From the NCBI RefSeq assembly GCF_029953285.1, contig NZ_JASAOI010000010.1, positions 62,001-126,000 on the forward strand: a stretch of 64,000 nucleotides of DNA, given 5' to 3'. The translations under genes and the position numbers were made by a program. The notes beneath the pieces are model-generated. The model saw only the letters and a list, made by a program, of their open reading frames with translations. It made no database searches and was not told the origin of the DNA. Below, piece after piece: positions 56,299-64,000 of the stretch. This stretch comes from Yinghuangia seranimata. Its GTDB lineage: Bacteria; Actinomycetota; Actinomycetes; Streptomycetales; Streptomycetaceae. Position 1 is the first letter of the stretch, and every line of letters starts with the position of its first letter.

Positions 56299-57179
56299 GG
56301 CGCGGCGCCGTCCGGCGCAACGTCACCGCACACGCGTTCTTCCTGCCGTTCCTGGCGGTCTTCGTCATCGGCGTCATCGCGCCGCTGGTCTACGCGATCA
56401 ACCTGAGCCTCTATCAGGAGAAGATGATCGGCGGGACCGTCTTCACCGGCCTCGACAACTACACGAAGGCCTTCAAGGACGAGCTGTTCCACGTCGGCCT
56501 CGGCCGCGTGGCACTGTTCTTCGCGATCCAGGTCCCGCTGATGCTGATCCTCGCGCTGCTCGCGGCGCTGGCCATCGACAGCGGACGGCTGCGCGCGCCA
56601 GGCGTGTTCCGCATCGGCATCTTCATGCCGTACGCGGTGCCGGGCGTCGTCGCGGCCCTGATGTGGGGCTACCTGTACGGCGACCGCTTCGGCCTGGCCG
56701 GCGAGATCGGCGACCTGTTCCACACCGAACTGCCCGACCTGCTGTCCGAGCACTGGATGCTGGCGTCGATCGGCAACGTCGTCACCTGGTCGTACGTCGG
56801 CTACAACATGCTGATCTTCTACGCGGCACTGCGCTCGATACCCGAAGAGCTGTACGAGGCCGCCGAGATGGACGGCGCGGGCGCGTTCCGCAAGGCCTGG
56901 AGCATCAAACTCCCGGCGCTGCGGCCCGCGTTGCTGATGACCACCACGTTCTCGGTGATCGGCACCTTCCAGCTGTTCAACGAGCCGAGCATCCTGCAGC
57001 AGCTGGCGCCCGCGGTCATCACGACCAACTACACGCCCAACATGTACGCGTACAACCTCGCGTTCGACGGCCGGCAGTTCAACTACTCGGCCGCCATCGC
57101 GGTCCTGCTCGGCCTGGTGACGGTGCTGGTCGCGTACGCGGTCCAGCTGGTGACGACGCGAAGGGAGCGCATGCTGTGA
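56295..57179 (+). CDS. Sugar ABC transporter permease (MalF type)
   Basis: About 294 residues with six helices. The first is FFLPFLAVFVIGVIAPLVYA. The coupling loop EELYEAAEMDGAGAFRKAW is the EAA motif that contacts the ATPase. I chose GTG 56295 (GGAG 6 nt upstream) rather than the ATG at 56184, which lies in an operator. It forms the channel for the sugar captured by the lipoprotein encoded downstream. No ATPase gene is nearby, so a shared MsiK-like ATPase elsewhere is likely, as is usual in actinomycetes. Confidence 0.9.
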   Translation: MRRGAVRRNVTAHAFFLPFLAVFVIGVIAPLVYAINLSLYQEKMIGGTVFTGLDNYTKAFKDELFHVGLGRVALFFAIQVPLMLILALLAALAIDSGRLRAPGVFRIGIFMPYAVPGVVAALMWGYLYGDRFGLAGEIGDLFHTELPDLLSEHWMLASIGNVVTWSYVGYNMLIFYAALRSIPEELYEAAEMDGAGAFRKAWSIKLPALRPALLMTTTFSVIGTFQLFNEPSILQQLAPAVITTNYTPNMYAYNLAFDGRQFNYSAAIAVLLGLVTVLVAYAVQLVTTRRERML

Positions 57180-58138
57180 CCGCGACCACCGCGGGCCCCG
57201 TCCCGGGGCCGGCGAACCCGGCCGACCCGGACGGAACCACCCCCGCACGCCGCCCCCTCCGCCGCGCGCCCCGCCGGGCCGCACGCCGCAAGGGCAAGTC
57301 CACCGCGCTGACCGTCGCGATGGGCCTGATGCTCGTCTACACCGTCCTGCCGCTGGTGTGGCTGTTCATCAGCGCGACCAAGTCGAACCAGACGCTCTTC
57401 GACTCACCGGGCCTGTGGTTCGGCGACGGGTTCCACCTGTTCGACAACATCCACGACGTCTTCACGTACCAGGACGGCATCTACCTGACCTGGTTCGGCA
57501 ACACCCTGCTGTACTCGGTGGTCGGTGCCGGCGGCGCGGCGATCATCGCGACGATGGGCGGCTACGCCCTGGCGAAGTACGACTTCGTCGGCCGGCGCGT
57601 GCTGTTCGCGCTCGTCATCGGCGCGATCTCCATCCCGGCGAGCGCGCTCGCGGTACCCACCTACCTGCTGTTCAGCGAGATGGGCATCGTCAACACCCCG
57701 TGGGCGGTCCTCCTGCCCTCGCTGGCCAGCCCGTTCGGCCTGTACTTGATGCGGGTGTACGCGGCCGACGCGGTGCCCGACTCGATGCTCGAGGCCGCGC
57801 GCATCGACGGCGCGGGCGAGGTGCGGATCTTCTTCACCATCGCGCTGCGGCTGCTCGCGCCCGGGTTCGTCACCGTGCTGCTGTTCACGCTCGTCGCGAC
57901 GTGGAACAACTACTTCCTGCCGCTGATCGTGCTCAACGACCCCGACCTGTTCCCGCTCACCGTCGGCCTGCACCAGTGGGACTCGTTCGCGCACGGCGGC
58001 AGCGGTGCCGGCGACACCCCGATCCTGCCGCTGGTGCTCACGGGGAGCCTGCTCGCGATCGTCCCGCTGATCATCGCGTTCCTGTTCCTGCAGCGCTTCT
58101 GGCAGTCCGGGCTGGCGGCCGGCGGCGTCAAGCAGTAG
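57176..58138 (+). CDS. Sugar ABC transporter permease (MalG type)
   Basis: 320 residues. A basic cytoplasmic N-terminus (RRAPRRAARRKGK) precedes six helices. The EAA loop reads DSMLEAARIDGAGEVRIFF. GTG 57176 overlaps the stop of the first permease gene (GTGA), so the two halves of the channel are made together. The stop at 58138 is followed by an unusual C-rich gap before the binding-protein gene. Confidence 0.92.
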   Translation: MTATTAGPVPGPANPADPDGTTPARRPLRRAPRRAARRKGKSTALTVAMGLMLVYTVLPLVWLFISATKSNQTLFDSPGLWFGDGFHLFDNIHDVFTYQDGIYLTWFGNTLLYSVVGAGGAAIIATMGGYALAKYDFVGRRVLFALVIGAISIPASALAVPTYLLFSEMGIVNTPWAVLLPSLASPFGLYLMRVYAADAVPDSMLEAARIDGAGEVRIFFTIALRLLAPGFVTVLLFTLVATWNNYFLPLIVLNDPDLFPLTVGLHQWDSFAHGGSGAGDTPILPLVLTGSLLAIVPLIIAFLFLQRFWQSGLAAGGVKQ

Positions 58139-58391
58139 CCGCCGCGCCCCCTGCTGTACCGGTCCACACCGGGCCGCATCGATCCACACCGGACCCGTCG
58201 ATCCACACCGGTCCGCCCCTGTTCCGCGCGGCGGCCGCGCCCCGGTGGGCCCCCGCGCCGGCGCCCCCAGCCCCCCCCCGGGCCCCCGCGCGGGCCGGCG
58301 GGCCCCCCCGCCCCTCGCGCCCCCCCCCCCGTCTCCACCTGCCCCGCCCGTGTCCACCGTCCTGTCCAACCCTGCCCCTGGAGTGCCCGAA
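58139..58391 (+). other. C-rich gap with short direct repeats between permease and binding-protein genes
   Basis: The first part has three close copies of TCCACACCGG spaced about 24 and 22 nt apart (58165-58210). The second part (about 58260-58335) is almost only C and G with runs of 8-11 C. There is no gene. It may carry an RNA-stability or terminator element that lets the binding protein be made in excess, or contain sequence errors in the C runs. Confidence 0.45.
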
Positions 58392-59747
58392 ATGCACAGA
58401 ATCTCCGCCGGTCGCGGCGTCGCCCGCGCGCTCACCGCGACGACCGCCGCCGCGCTCGCCCTGTCCCTCGCCGCGTGCGGCGGCGGCTCGGGCGGCGGCT
58501 CGAAGGACGACGGCAAGAAGGCCGACCCCGCCGCCGTGCAGGGCGCGCTGGACAAGCCGGCCGAGATCACCTTCTGGACCTGGGTCCCGAACATCGACAA
58601 GACCGTCGCCCTGTTCGAGAAGAAGCACCCGAACGTCAAGGTGCACGTCACCAACGTCGGCCAGTCCAAGGACCAGTACACGAAGCTGACGACCGCCCTC
58701 AAGGCCGGCAACGGCGCCCCGGACGTCGCGCAGATCGAGTACTTCGCGCTGCCGCAGTTCGCGCTCACCAAGTCGCTGGTCAACCTCGCCGACTACGGCG
58801 CCGCGGACCTCAAGGACAAGTTCGCCGCCTCCGCCTGGTCGCAGGTCAACGTCGCCGGCGGCATCTACGGCGTCCCCCAGGACACCGGGCCGATGGCGAT
58901 GTTCTACCGCAAGGACGTGCTGGAGAAGCTCGGCGCGACCCCGCCCAAGACCTGGGAGGAGTTCACCGCGCTCGCCAAGAAGGTGCACGACGCCGACCCG
59001 AACAACTACGTCACGTACGTCGACCCGGGCGACGCCGGCACCTCGAACAGCATGGTCTGGGACTTCGGCGGCAAGCCGTACACCGTCTCCGGCACCACCG
59101 ACGTCACGGTCAACCTGAAGGACGACGCCGGCGCCAAGGCGTACGCCAACACGTGGGGCCCGCTGATCAAGGACAAGCTCGTCGACTCCACCGGCAGCTG
59201 GAACGACGAGTGGTGGAAGTCGATGGCGGCCGGCAAGTACGCGCTGTGGATGGCCGGCGCCTGGGCGCCCGCCGTCCTCGAGAAGAACATCCCGCAGGCC
59301 AAGGGCCAGTGGGCCGTCGCGCCGATGCCGGGCGGGGTCAGCGCCGAGAACGGCGGCTCGTCGGTCGCGGTCACCACGCAGGCCAAGAACAAGGAGGCGT
59401 CGGTCGCCTTCGCCGAGTGGCTCAACTCCGACCCGGAGGCGGTCAAGTCGCTCAACTCCGAGGTCGGCCTGTTCCCGGCCACCAAGGCGCTGCTCGAGGA
59501 CCCGGGCTTCCGCGGCGCGGACGTGCCGTACTTCCCCGGCCAGAAGCCCAACGAGGTCTTCGCCGACATGTCGAAGGCCGTGCGCCCCGAGTGGCAGTAC
59601 CTGCCGTTCCAGGTGTACGCGAACAGCGTGTTCAAGGACACCGTCGGCCAGGCGCTCCAGCCGGGCGGCGACCTGACGGGCGCGCTGGGCTCGTGGCAGG
59701 ACCGCATCAAGTCGTACGGCAAGGAGCAGGGCTTCACCATCAAGTAG
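58392..59747 (+). CDS. Sugar-binding lipoprotein of ABC transporter
   Basis: 451 residues. A signal peptide with lipobox LSLAACGGG (Cys29) anchors it to the outer face of the membrane. The body is the family 1 extracellular solute-binding fold (EITFWTWVPNIDKTVALFEKKHPNVKV, KAGNGAPDVAQIEYF, WKSMAAGKYALWMAGAWAP). Its place between the permeases and a GH31 enzyme points to a galactoside or other oligosaccharide ligand. GGAG lies 8 nt before ATG 58392. Confidence 0.92.
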   Translation: MHRISAGRGVARALTATTAAALALSLAACGGGSGGGSKDDGKKADPAAVQGALDKPAEITFWTWVPNIDKTVALFEKKHPNVKVHVTNVGQSKDQYTKLTTALKAGNGAPDVAQIEYFALPQFALTKSLVNLADYGAADLKDKFAASAWSQVNVAGGIYGVPQDTGPMAMFYRKDVLEKLGATPPKTWEEFTALAKKVHDADPNNYVTYVDPGDAGTSNSMVWDFGGKPYTVSGTTDVTVNLKDDAGAKAYANTWGPLIKDKLVDSTGSWNDEWWKSMAAGKYALWMAGAWAPAVLEKNIPQAKGQWAVAPMPGGVSAENGGSSVAVTTQAKNKEASVAFAEWLNSDPEAVKSLNSEVGLFPATKALLEDPGFRGADVPYFPGQKPNEVFADMSKAVRPEWQYLPFQVYANSVFKDTVGQALQPGGDLTGALGSWQDRIKSYGKEQGFTIK

Positions 59748-59750
59748 CCC

Positions 59751-59780
59751 GGCTCGGCGGCCGGCACCTACCGCCGAGCC
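59751..59780 (+). terminator. Hairpin after the binding-protein gene
   Basis: A perfect 10-bp stem GGCTCGGCGG/CCGCCGAGCC with a 10-nt loop starts 4 nt past the stop. It probably limits read-through into the GH31 gene and protects the upstream message. Confidence 0.7.
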
Positions 59781-59792
59781 GTCCTTCGCACC

Positions 59793-59829
59793 ACCGTTGA
59801 ACCGCCGTTGAACCGCCGTTGAACCGCCG
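59793..59829 (+). repeat. 11-nt tandem repeat before the GH31 gene
   Basis: The unit CCGTTGAACCG-type 11-mer repeats a little over three times (GTTGAACCGCC) between the terminator and the GH31 start. Confidence 0.7.
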
Positions 59830-59953
59830 CGCCCGCCCGGATCCGCCGGCGGGCGCGGCCCCGGCCGGGGCGGCGCGTGGACGCCGTCCCGGCCCACGCG
59901 CCGCCCCACCAGCACGTTTCCGCGACGTCCCCCGCCGAGGAGAAGACCGCACG

Positions 59954-61495
59954 ATGCCCACGCTCACCCTCCCCCTCCTCGACGGCGAACGCTGGTGGGG
60001 CGGCGCGGTCGCCGACGGCCGCAACATGCCCTTCCCGGACGGGTATTCGTTCGACCTGCGGGACGTGATGGCCAACCAGGGCATGCCGCTGCTGGTCTCC
60101 AGCCGCGGGCGCTGGGTGCACAGCACGCGCACGTTCACCTTCACCATCGGCTCCGGCGTGCTGACCGCGACGCCCCACGAGTCCGACGCCGTCATCTCCC
60201 ACGGCGAGGGCTTCGGCGACCTGCGCGGCGCGTACCGCGACGCGATGCGCGAGCACTACCCCGCGACCGGCACGATGCCCGACGAACTGCTGTTCTCCGC
60301 ACCGCAGTACAACCTGTGGATCGAGACCGTCTTCGAGCCCTCGCAGGACAAGGTGCTGGCCTACGCGGAACGGCTGGTCGCCGAGGGCTTCCCGCCCGGC
60401 GTCATCATGATCGACGACCGGTGGAGCGTCGACTACGGCGACTGGACCTTCCACCCCGGGCGCTTCCCCGACCCCAAGGGGATGATCGCGCGGCTGCACG
60501 AGCTCGGCTTCAAGGTCATGCTGTGGCTGGTGCCGTACGTGACCCCCGACTCGCCCACCGCGCGCCGCCTCAACGACGCCGGTCTGCTCGTCCGCGAATC
60601 CGAGTCCCACGAGCACGCGTTCGGCGGACGCATGAAGGTCGGCTGGTGGTGGAACGGCTGGAGCGCCGCCCTCGACCTCCTCAACCCCGACACGACCGCG
60701 TGGCTCAACACGCACCTGACCATGCTGCGCGACGAACTCGGCGTGGACGGCTTCAAGTTCGACGGCGGCGACGCCCCGTGGTGGCGCCAGCTCGGCTGCG
60801 CCGACCCGGAGGCGTACACGCACGCCTGGAACCGCTTCGGACTCGGCTGGCCGCTCAACGAGTTCCGCGACTCCTGGCGCGCGGCCGGCCTCCCGCTCGC
60901 CCAGCGGCAGCAGGACAAGTACCACCAGTGGGAAGGGCAGTTCGGGCTGGAGAGCCTCATCCCCAACGCCCTCGCGCAGGCGGTCACCGGTCACGCGTTC
61001 ACCTGCCCCGACATGATCGGCGGCGGCGAGTTCCGCTTCGTGCCGAGCGAGGACGGCGAGGGCTTCGACCCGGAGCTCTTCGTCCGCTACGCCCAGGTCG
61101 CGGCCCTGTTCCCGATGATGCAGTTCTCCGCGGCCCCGTGGCGCGTCCTGCACGACCCGGCCCACCTCGACGCCGTCCGCAAAGCCGCCCTCCTGCACGC
61201 CAGGTTCGCCCCGGAGATCCTCGCCCTGGCCACCGAGTCCGCCCGCACCGGCGACCCGGTCCAGCGCCCGCTCGAATGGGCCCACCCGGGCCAGGGTTAC
61301 GCCGACGTCCACGACCAGTTCATGCTCGGCGACGACCTCATGGTCGCCCCGGTCGTGACCAAGGGCGCCACCTCCCGCCCGGTCGCGATTCCCCCGGGCG
61401 CCTGGCGGGCCGACGACGGCACCGCGTACGAGGGCCCGGCGGTTGTCGAGATCGACGCCCCGCTGACCCGCCTGCCGTGGTTCCGCCGCGCCTGA
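59954..61495 (+). CDS. GH31 alpha-glycosidase
   Basis: 513 residues with no signal peptide. The GH31 barrel shows VIMIDDRWSVDYGDW, the nucleophile Asp270 in DGFKFDGGD, and the acid/base Asp in CPDMIGGGEF. It lacks the long N- and C-terminal beta domains of large GH31 enzymes. GH31 includes alpha-glucosidases, alpha-xylosidases and alpha-galactosidases; the galactose context makes alpha-galactosidase attractive but not proven. ATG 59954 has GAGGAGA about 10 nt upstream. It is in the transporter operon and should act on imported sugars. Confidence 0.88.
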   Translation: MPTLTLPLLDGERWWGGAVADGRNMPFPDGYSFDLRDVMANQGMPLLVSSRGRWVHSTRTFTFTIGSGVLTATPHESDAVISHGEGFGDLRGAYRDAMREHYPATGTMPDELLFSAPQYNLWIETVFEPSQDKVLAYAERLVAEGFPPGVIMIDDRWSVDYGDWTFHPGRFPDPKGMIARLHELGFKVMLWLVPYVTPDSPTARRLNDAGLLVRESESHEHAFGGRMKVGWWWNGWSAALDLLNPDTTAWLNTHLTMLRDELGVDGFKFDGGDAPWWRQLGCADPEAYTHAWNRFGLGWPLNEFRDSWRAAGLPLAQRQQDKYHQWEGQFGLESLIPNALAQAVTGHAFTCPDMIGGGEFRFVPSEDGEGFDPELFVRYAQVAALFPMMQFSAAPWRVLHDPAHLDAVRKAALLHARFAPEILALATESARTGDPVQRPLEWAHPGQGYADVHDQFMLGDDLMVAPVVTKGATSRPVAIPPGAWRADDGTAYEGPAVVEIDAPLTRLPWFRRA

Positions 61496-61532
61496 CAGGC
61501 GGCCGCGCGGGCGCGTTCGGCATCATGGCGGC

Positions 61533-62057
61533 GTGACGGAACACGGGTTTGAGACGTTGAGCGGTGTCGAACTTGCCGACGAGCTGTGGCGCAGGAGGGA
61601 AGGGCCCGACGAGGACTGCGTCGTGTTCGGGGACGGGTCCCTGTCCCTGGTGCTCTCGTGCTGGCACCAGGGCGACGACTCGGTCGACGGTTACCTCGAG
61701 GCCGACCGGGGGCACCTGAAGGAGACCCTCCACGCCACGGGGTGGACCGTGCCGGAGTGGCTTCCCCTCGACAGCGGGACGGCGCCGTACACGCTCGACC
61801 GCTTCCGCGCCTACGGCGGCGAGTCCAGCCACGGCAGCAACGGCTGGGTCGCCCTGGTCAGGGTCGACGAGGACGGTGGCGAGTCGCTCGAGTGGCTGAT
61901 GGTCTCGTGGGACTCCAACCCCTTCGGCCGGGTCGTCCTGGACGAGACGTCGCTGACCGCCACCAGCACCAGCGGATGGGTCTGGACGTTCCCCCGCGGC
62001 AACCCGCGCGAGGTCGTCATGACCCGGGACCCCGACTACCCGGCGCCGTTGCGCTAG
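61533..62057 (+). CDS. Hypothetical protein
   Basis: 174 residues from GTG 61533. It is acidic and soluble, with many Trp, Asp and Gly (LVLSCWHQGDDSVDGYLEAD, DEDGGESLEWLMVSWDSNP, SGWVWTFPRGNP). There is no signal or membrane helix. The end resembles small beta-rich immunity or SMI1-like proteins in composition only; I do not recognise the family. The ribosome site is weak. It lies 37 nt after the GH31 gene but need not share its function. Confidence 0.65.
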   Translation: MTEHGFETLSGVELADELWRRREGPDEDCVVFGDGSLSLVLSCWHQGDDSVDGYLEADRGHLKETLHATGWTVPEWLPLDSGTAPYTLDRFRAYGGESSHGSNGWVALVRVDEDGGESLEWLMVSWDSNPFGRVVLDETSLTATSTSGWVWTFPRGNPREVVMTRDPDYPAPLR

Positions 62058-62282
62058 CGGACGGACGGGTCCAGCCCCCGCCACCGGTACCGGCCCGCAT
62101 GCTTCTTCCGTCGTCGCAGGAACGATCGAGCGGTGAGCAAGTGCGGGTCCGGTCCCCGGAGGCGGCAGGCTGGTGGTGCACGACGAGTGGGACCGAGGAC
62201 CACACGCGCTTGCCGCAACCCAACGGCAGGACCCCGCAGTCTGCGGCCAAGGGGCGTGCGAACGCAAGCCCCTGTCACCCCG

Positions 62283-63146
62283 TCACCACAACGTGCCTGC
62301 CAGCAGGCGCCACGCCTGCCCCGTCGCCCCCATCACGTGCAGGCTGACGTGGTCGGCGCCGGCCTCCAGGTGGGCGTGCACGCGCTCGGCGACGCGCGCC
62401 GCCGGGCCGTGGGCGACGAGTGCGTCGACGAGGCGGTCGCCGAGGGCGTCGGGGTCGTCGTGGCCGAGGTCCTTGAGCAGCGCGCGGCGGTTCGGGAGGG
62501 CGGACGCGGCGGCTCCGCGTGCCGCGTCGGCGGTCTCCGTGCGGTCGCGGCCGAGCACGCAGATCTGGGTGACGGCCAGCAGCGCGTCCGGCCCGAGGAT
62601 CGCGCGCGCGGCGCGGGTGTGCTCGACCGGCATGCCCAACACCGTCGCGCCCCAGGCCCGTTCGGCGGCGAGGGCGAGCATCGCCGGGTCGAGGGCGTTG
62701 AGCACGCGGTGCGGTGAGGAGGGCTGCGAGGCCGGGCCGAACGGGGCGGCGTCGAGTGCGTCGAGGTAGCCGGACATGGCGTGCACGGGCGGCTCGTAGC
62801 CGTGGCCGCGGACGCCGTCCACCAGGCTCGGGTGGCTCTCCCACAGGCCGAGCAGGAACCGCCCCGGATAGGCCTCGTCGAGCGTGCGCTGCGCGGCGGC
62901 CGCGGTGACGGCGTCGCGGGCGTAGATGTCGGTCATGCCCGCGGCGACGGTGATGCCTCGCGTGGCGGCCAGCAGGATCGCCGCCTGGGCGACCGCCTCG
63001 CGGCCGGTCGTCTCGGGGAACCACAGTGCCCCGTACCCGAGTTCCTCGACGAGCGAGGCGGCTGCGCGCAGTTCGGCGACGGGACGGCTGTCGAGTTCGC
63101 CGGCCCAGACGCCGACGCGTCCGAGCCGCGGGCGTGGCTGATCCAT
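62283..63146 (-). CDS. LLM-class F420-dependent oxidoreductase
   Basis: 287 residues of the luciferase-like monooxygenase barrel: VGVWAGELDSRPVAELRAAA at the start, LGYGALWFPETTGREA, then ITVAAGMTDIYARDAV and GRFLLGLWESHPSLV. Actinobacterial members of this short type usually use F420 rather than FMN. ATG 63146 has GGAAGG 6 nt upstream. It is divergent from a TetR regulator, its likely controller. Substrate unknown. The 225-nt gap 62058-62282 downstream shows no gene. Confidence 0.88.
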   Translation of the reverse strand: MDQPRPRLGRVGVWAGELDSRPVAELRAAASLVEELGYGALWFPETTGREAVAQAAILLAATRGITVAAGMTDIYARDAVTAAAAQRTLDEAYPGRFLLGLWESHPSLVDGVRGHGYEPPVHAMSGYLDALDAAPFGPASQPSSPHRVLNALDPAMLALAAERAWGATVLGMPVEHTRAARAILGPDALLAVTQICVLGRDRTETADAARGAAASALPNRRALLKDLGHDDPDALGDRLVDALVAHGPAARVAERVHAHLEAGADHVSLHVMGATGQAWRLLAGTLW

Positions 63147-63169
63147 GTGCCGCCTTCCGTGCGGACGAC

Positions 63170-63190
63170 AAGTGGGGGCCTCCCCCACTT
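63170..63190. promoter_or_regulatory. TetR-type operator
   Basis: AAGTGGGGG CCT CCCCCACTT is a perfect 9-3-9 palindrome 24 nt upstream of the oxidoreductase start. A further half-site CCCCACTT lies at 63221-63228, 23 nt before the TetR start, so one repressor could cover both promoters. Confidence 0.7.
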
Positions 63191-63250
63191 CACCGGCGCG
63201 TTAGGCTATCCGGAGGACCACCCCACTTGGCAAGCCGTCAGGAGACGCCC

Positions 63251-63838
63251 GTGCCCGCAGCACCCGCCGCCCCCGGACGGCCGCTCCGCGCCGACGCGCA
63301 ACGCAACCGCGACCGCATCGTCGCGGCGGCCGGGGCCGCGGTCGCACGCGACGGCGCCGACGTCTCGCTGGAGGAGGTCGCGCGCGCGGCACAGGTCGGA
63401 TCCGCCACGCTGCACCGGCACTTCCCGTCCCGCCAGGCGCTCCTCGAAGCGGTGTTCAAGGACCGGGTGGCGGCACTGTGCGACCGCGCCCACGACCTCA
63501 CCGAGGAGCGGGACGCCGGCGAGGCACTCACGTCCTGGCTGCACGCGGTCGGCCGGCACGCGGTGGCCAACCGCGGCCTCGCCGCCGCGCTCGTCCACGG
63601 CGCGCACGGCGCAGGCGACCCGACGTGGGGCGAGACCTGCCACGCGATGATCACCGCCGCGGGCGGCGAACTCCTCGCCCGCGCCCGCGCCGCACGCGCG
63701 GTGCGCGAGGACGTGACGATCGTCGAACTGCTCACGCTGGTCAGCGCCATCTGCCTCGCCACCGAGGACACGGCGGACGGCGCGGCCGACACGGAGCGGC
63801 TGTTGGGGCTGGCGCTGGACGGCGTACGGCCTCGTTAG
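63251..63838 (+). CDS. TetR family transcriptional regulator
   Basis: 195 residues. The N-terminal helix-turn-helix is VSLEEVARAAQVGSATLHRHF, followed by the TetR pattern FPSRQALLEAVF. The remaining helices form the ligand and dimer domain. GTG 63251 has GGAG 6 nt upstream. It faces the F420-type oxidoreductase, and the palindrome between them is its likely site. Confidence 0.9.
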   Translation: MPAAPAAPGRPLRADAQRNRDRIVAAAGAAVARDGADVSLEEVARAAQVGSATLHRHFPSRQALLEAVFKDRVAALCDRAHDLTEERDAGEALTSWLHAVGRHAVANRGLAAALVHGAHGAGDPTWGETCHAMITAAGGELLARARAARAVREDVTIVELLTLVSAICLATEDTADGAADTERLLGLALDGVRPR

Positions 63839-63899
63839 GGACGGCCGGCATGCCGGCGGCCCCGGGAACCCCACGCCGTCCTCGGCCGTCCCCTCTCCT

Positions 63900-64000
63900 G
63901 TGACCCAGCAGGCCGATGCCGAAGTCCGGGCGTTCCGGGCGCTCGTCGAAATGATGCCCCGGCACGTCGTCGTCCCCGTCATCGACCGGGCGTTCGGCGG
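63900..64000 (+). CDS. Start of a gene cut by the window end
   Basis: From GTG 63900 the frame stays open to the window edge (QQADAEVRAFRALVEMMPRH, then VVVPVIDRAFGG) with GC-rich third positions, as in real genes here. No clear ribosome site precedes it, and too little is visible to name a family. A GCCGGCATGCCGGC palindrome at 63844-63857 follows the TetR gene. Confidence 0.35.
   Translation, partial: MTQQADAEVRAFRALVEMMPRHVVVPVIDRAFG

Overview
The window is very GC-rich actinomycete DNA: GC-rich third codon positions, frequent GTG and TTG starts, GTGA or ATGA stop-start overlaps, an F420-type LLM oxidoreductase, and many TetR, GntR, LysR, ArsR and LacI regulators. It looks like a chromosomal stretch of a filamentous actinomycete (Streptomycetaceae or Streptosporangiales type). 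I saw no transposase, integrase, CRISPR array or rRNA, and no conventional tRNA gene.

Layout. 0-0.5 kb: a gene-free end with a 44-nt palindrome and a long imperfect inverted repeat that carries two outward promoter-like sequences. 0.5-8.3 kb: a leftward envelope operon (fibronectin/beta-propeller membrane protein, MoxR AAA ATPase, DUF58 protein, TgpA-like protein). The transglutaminase fold of the TgpA-like protein has lost its Cys, His and Asp. 8.5-13.1 kb: a helical-repeat protein of unknown function coupled to a LysR regulator, divergent from a quinone-oxidoreductase-like enzyme and a SnoaL-like protein. 13.2-17.5 kb: tex and a secreted BNR-repeat (sialidase-like) protein. 17.6-19.2 kb: a tiny Cys/His protein gene, two tandem tRNA-like RNAs whose halves are in permuted order (3' half, short loop, 5' half), and a 243-residue protein of unknown function just upstream of them. 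These RNAs are the most unusual thing in the window.

19.2-25.4 kb is a probable methylated-amine/choline-type catabolic unit: an FAD plus folate-domain dehydrogenase, a GntR/UTRA regulator, and a divergent small-molecule kinase and APC permease. 25.5-39.0 kb is a long leftward cluster. It encodes a lytic transglycosylase/NlpC protein, a VirB8-like lipoprotein, a membrane-anchored beta-propeller, a very Pro-rich secreted protein, a VirB6/TrbL-like membrane protein, and two more copies of the helical-repeat family. It resembles part of an actinobacterial type IV secretion machine, but no ATPase gene is present. Divergent from it is a 1084-residue protein with a decayed caspase-like N-terminus and three TPR modules.

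42.9-47.0 kb holds a DUF6461-like protein, a VOC protein, an ArsR/MFS divergent pair and a metallo-beta-lactamase-fold hydrolase. 47.2-61.5 kb is a galactoside-use locus under a LacI regulator. One arm carries lacI, a GH42 beta-galactosidase, galT, galK, galM and a GH5 glycanase. The other arm carries a sugar ABC transporter and a GH31 alpha-glycosidase. Two LacI-type palindromes sit in the shared promoter region. galE is not in the window. 61.5-64 kb: a hypothetical gene, an LLM oxidoreductase divergent from a TetR regulator with a strong operator, and the start of a gene cut by the window end.
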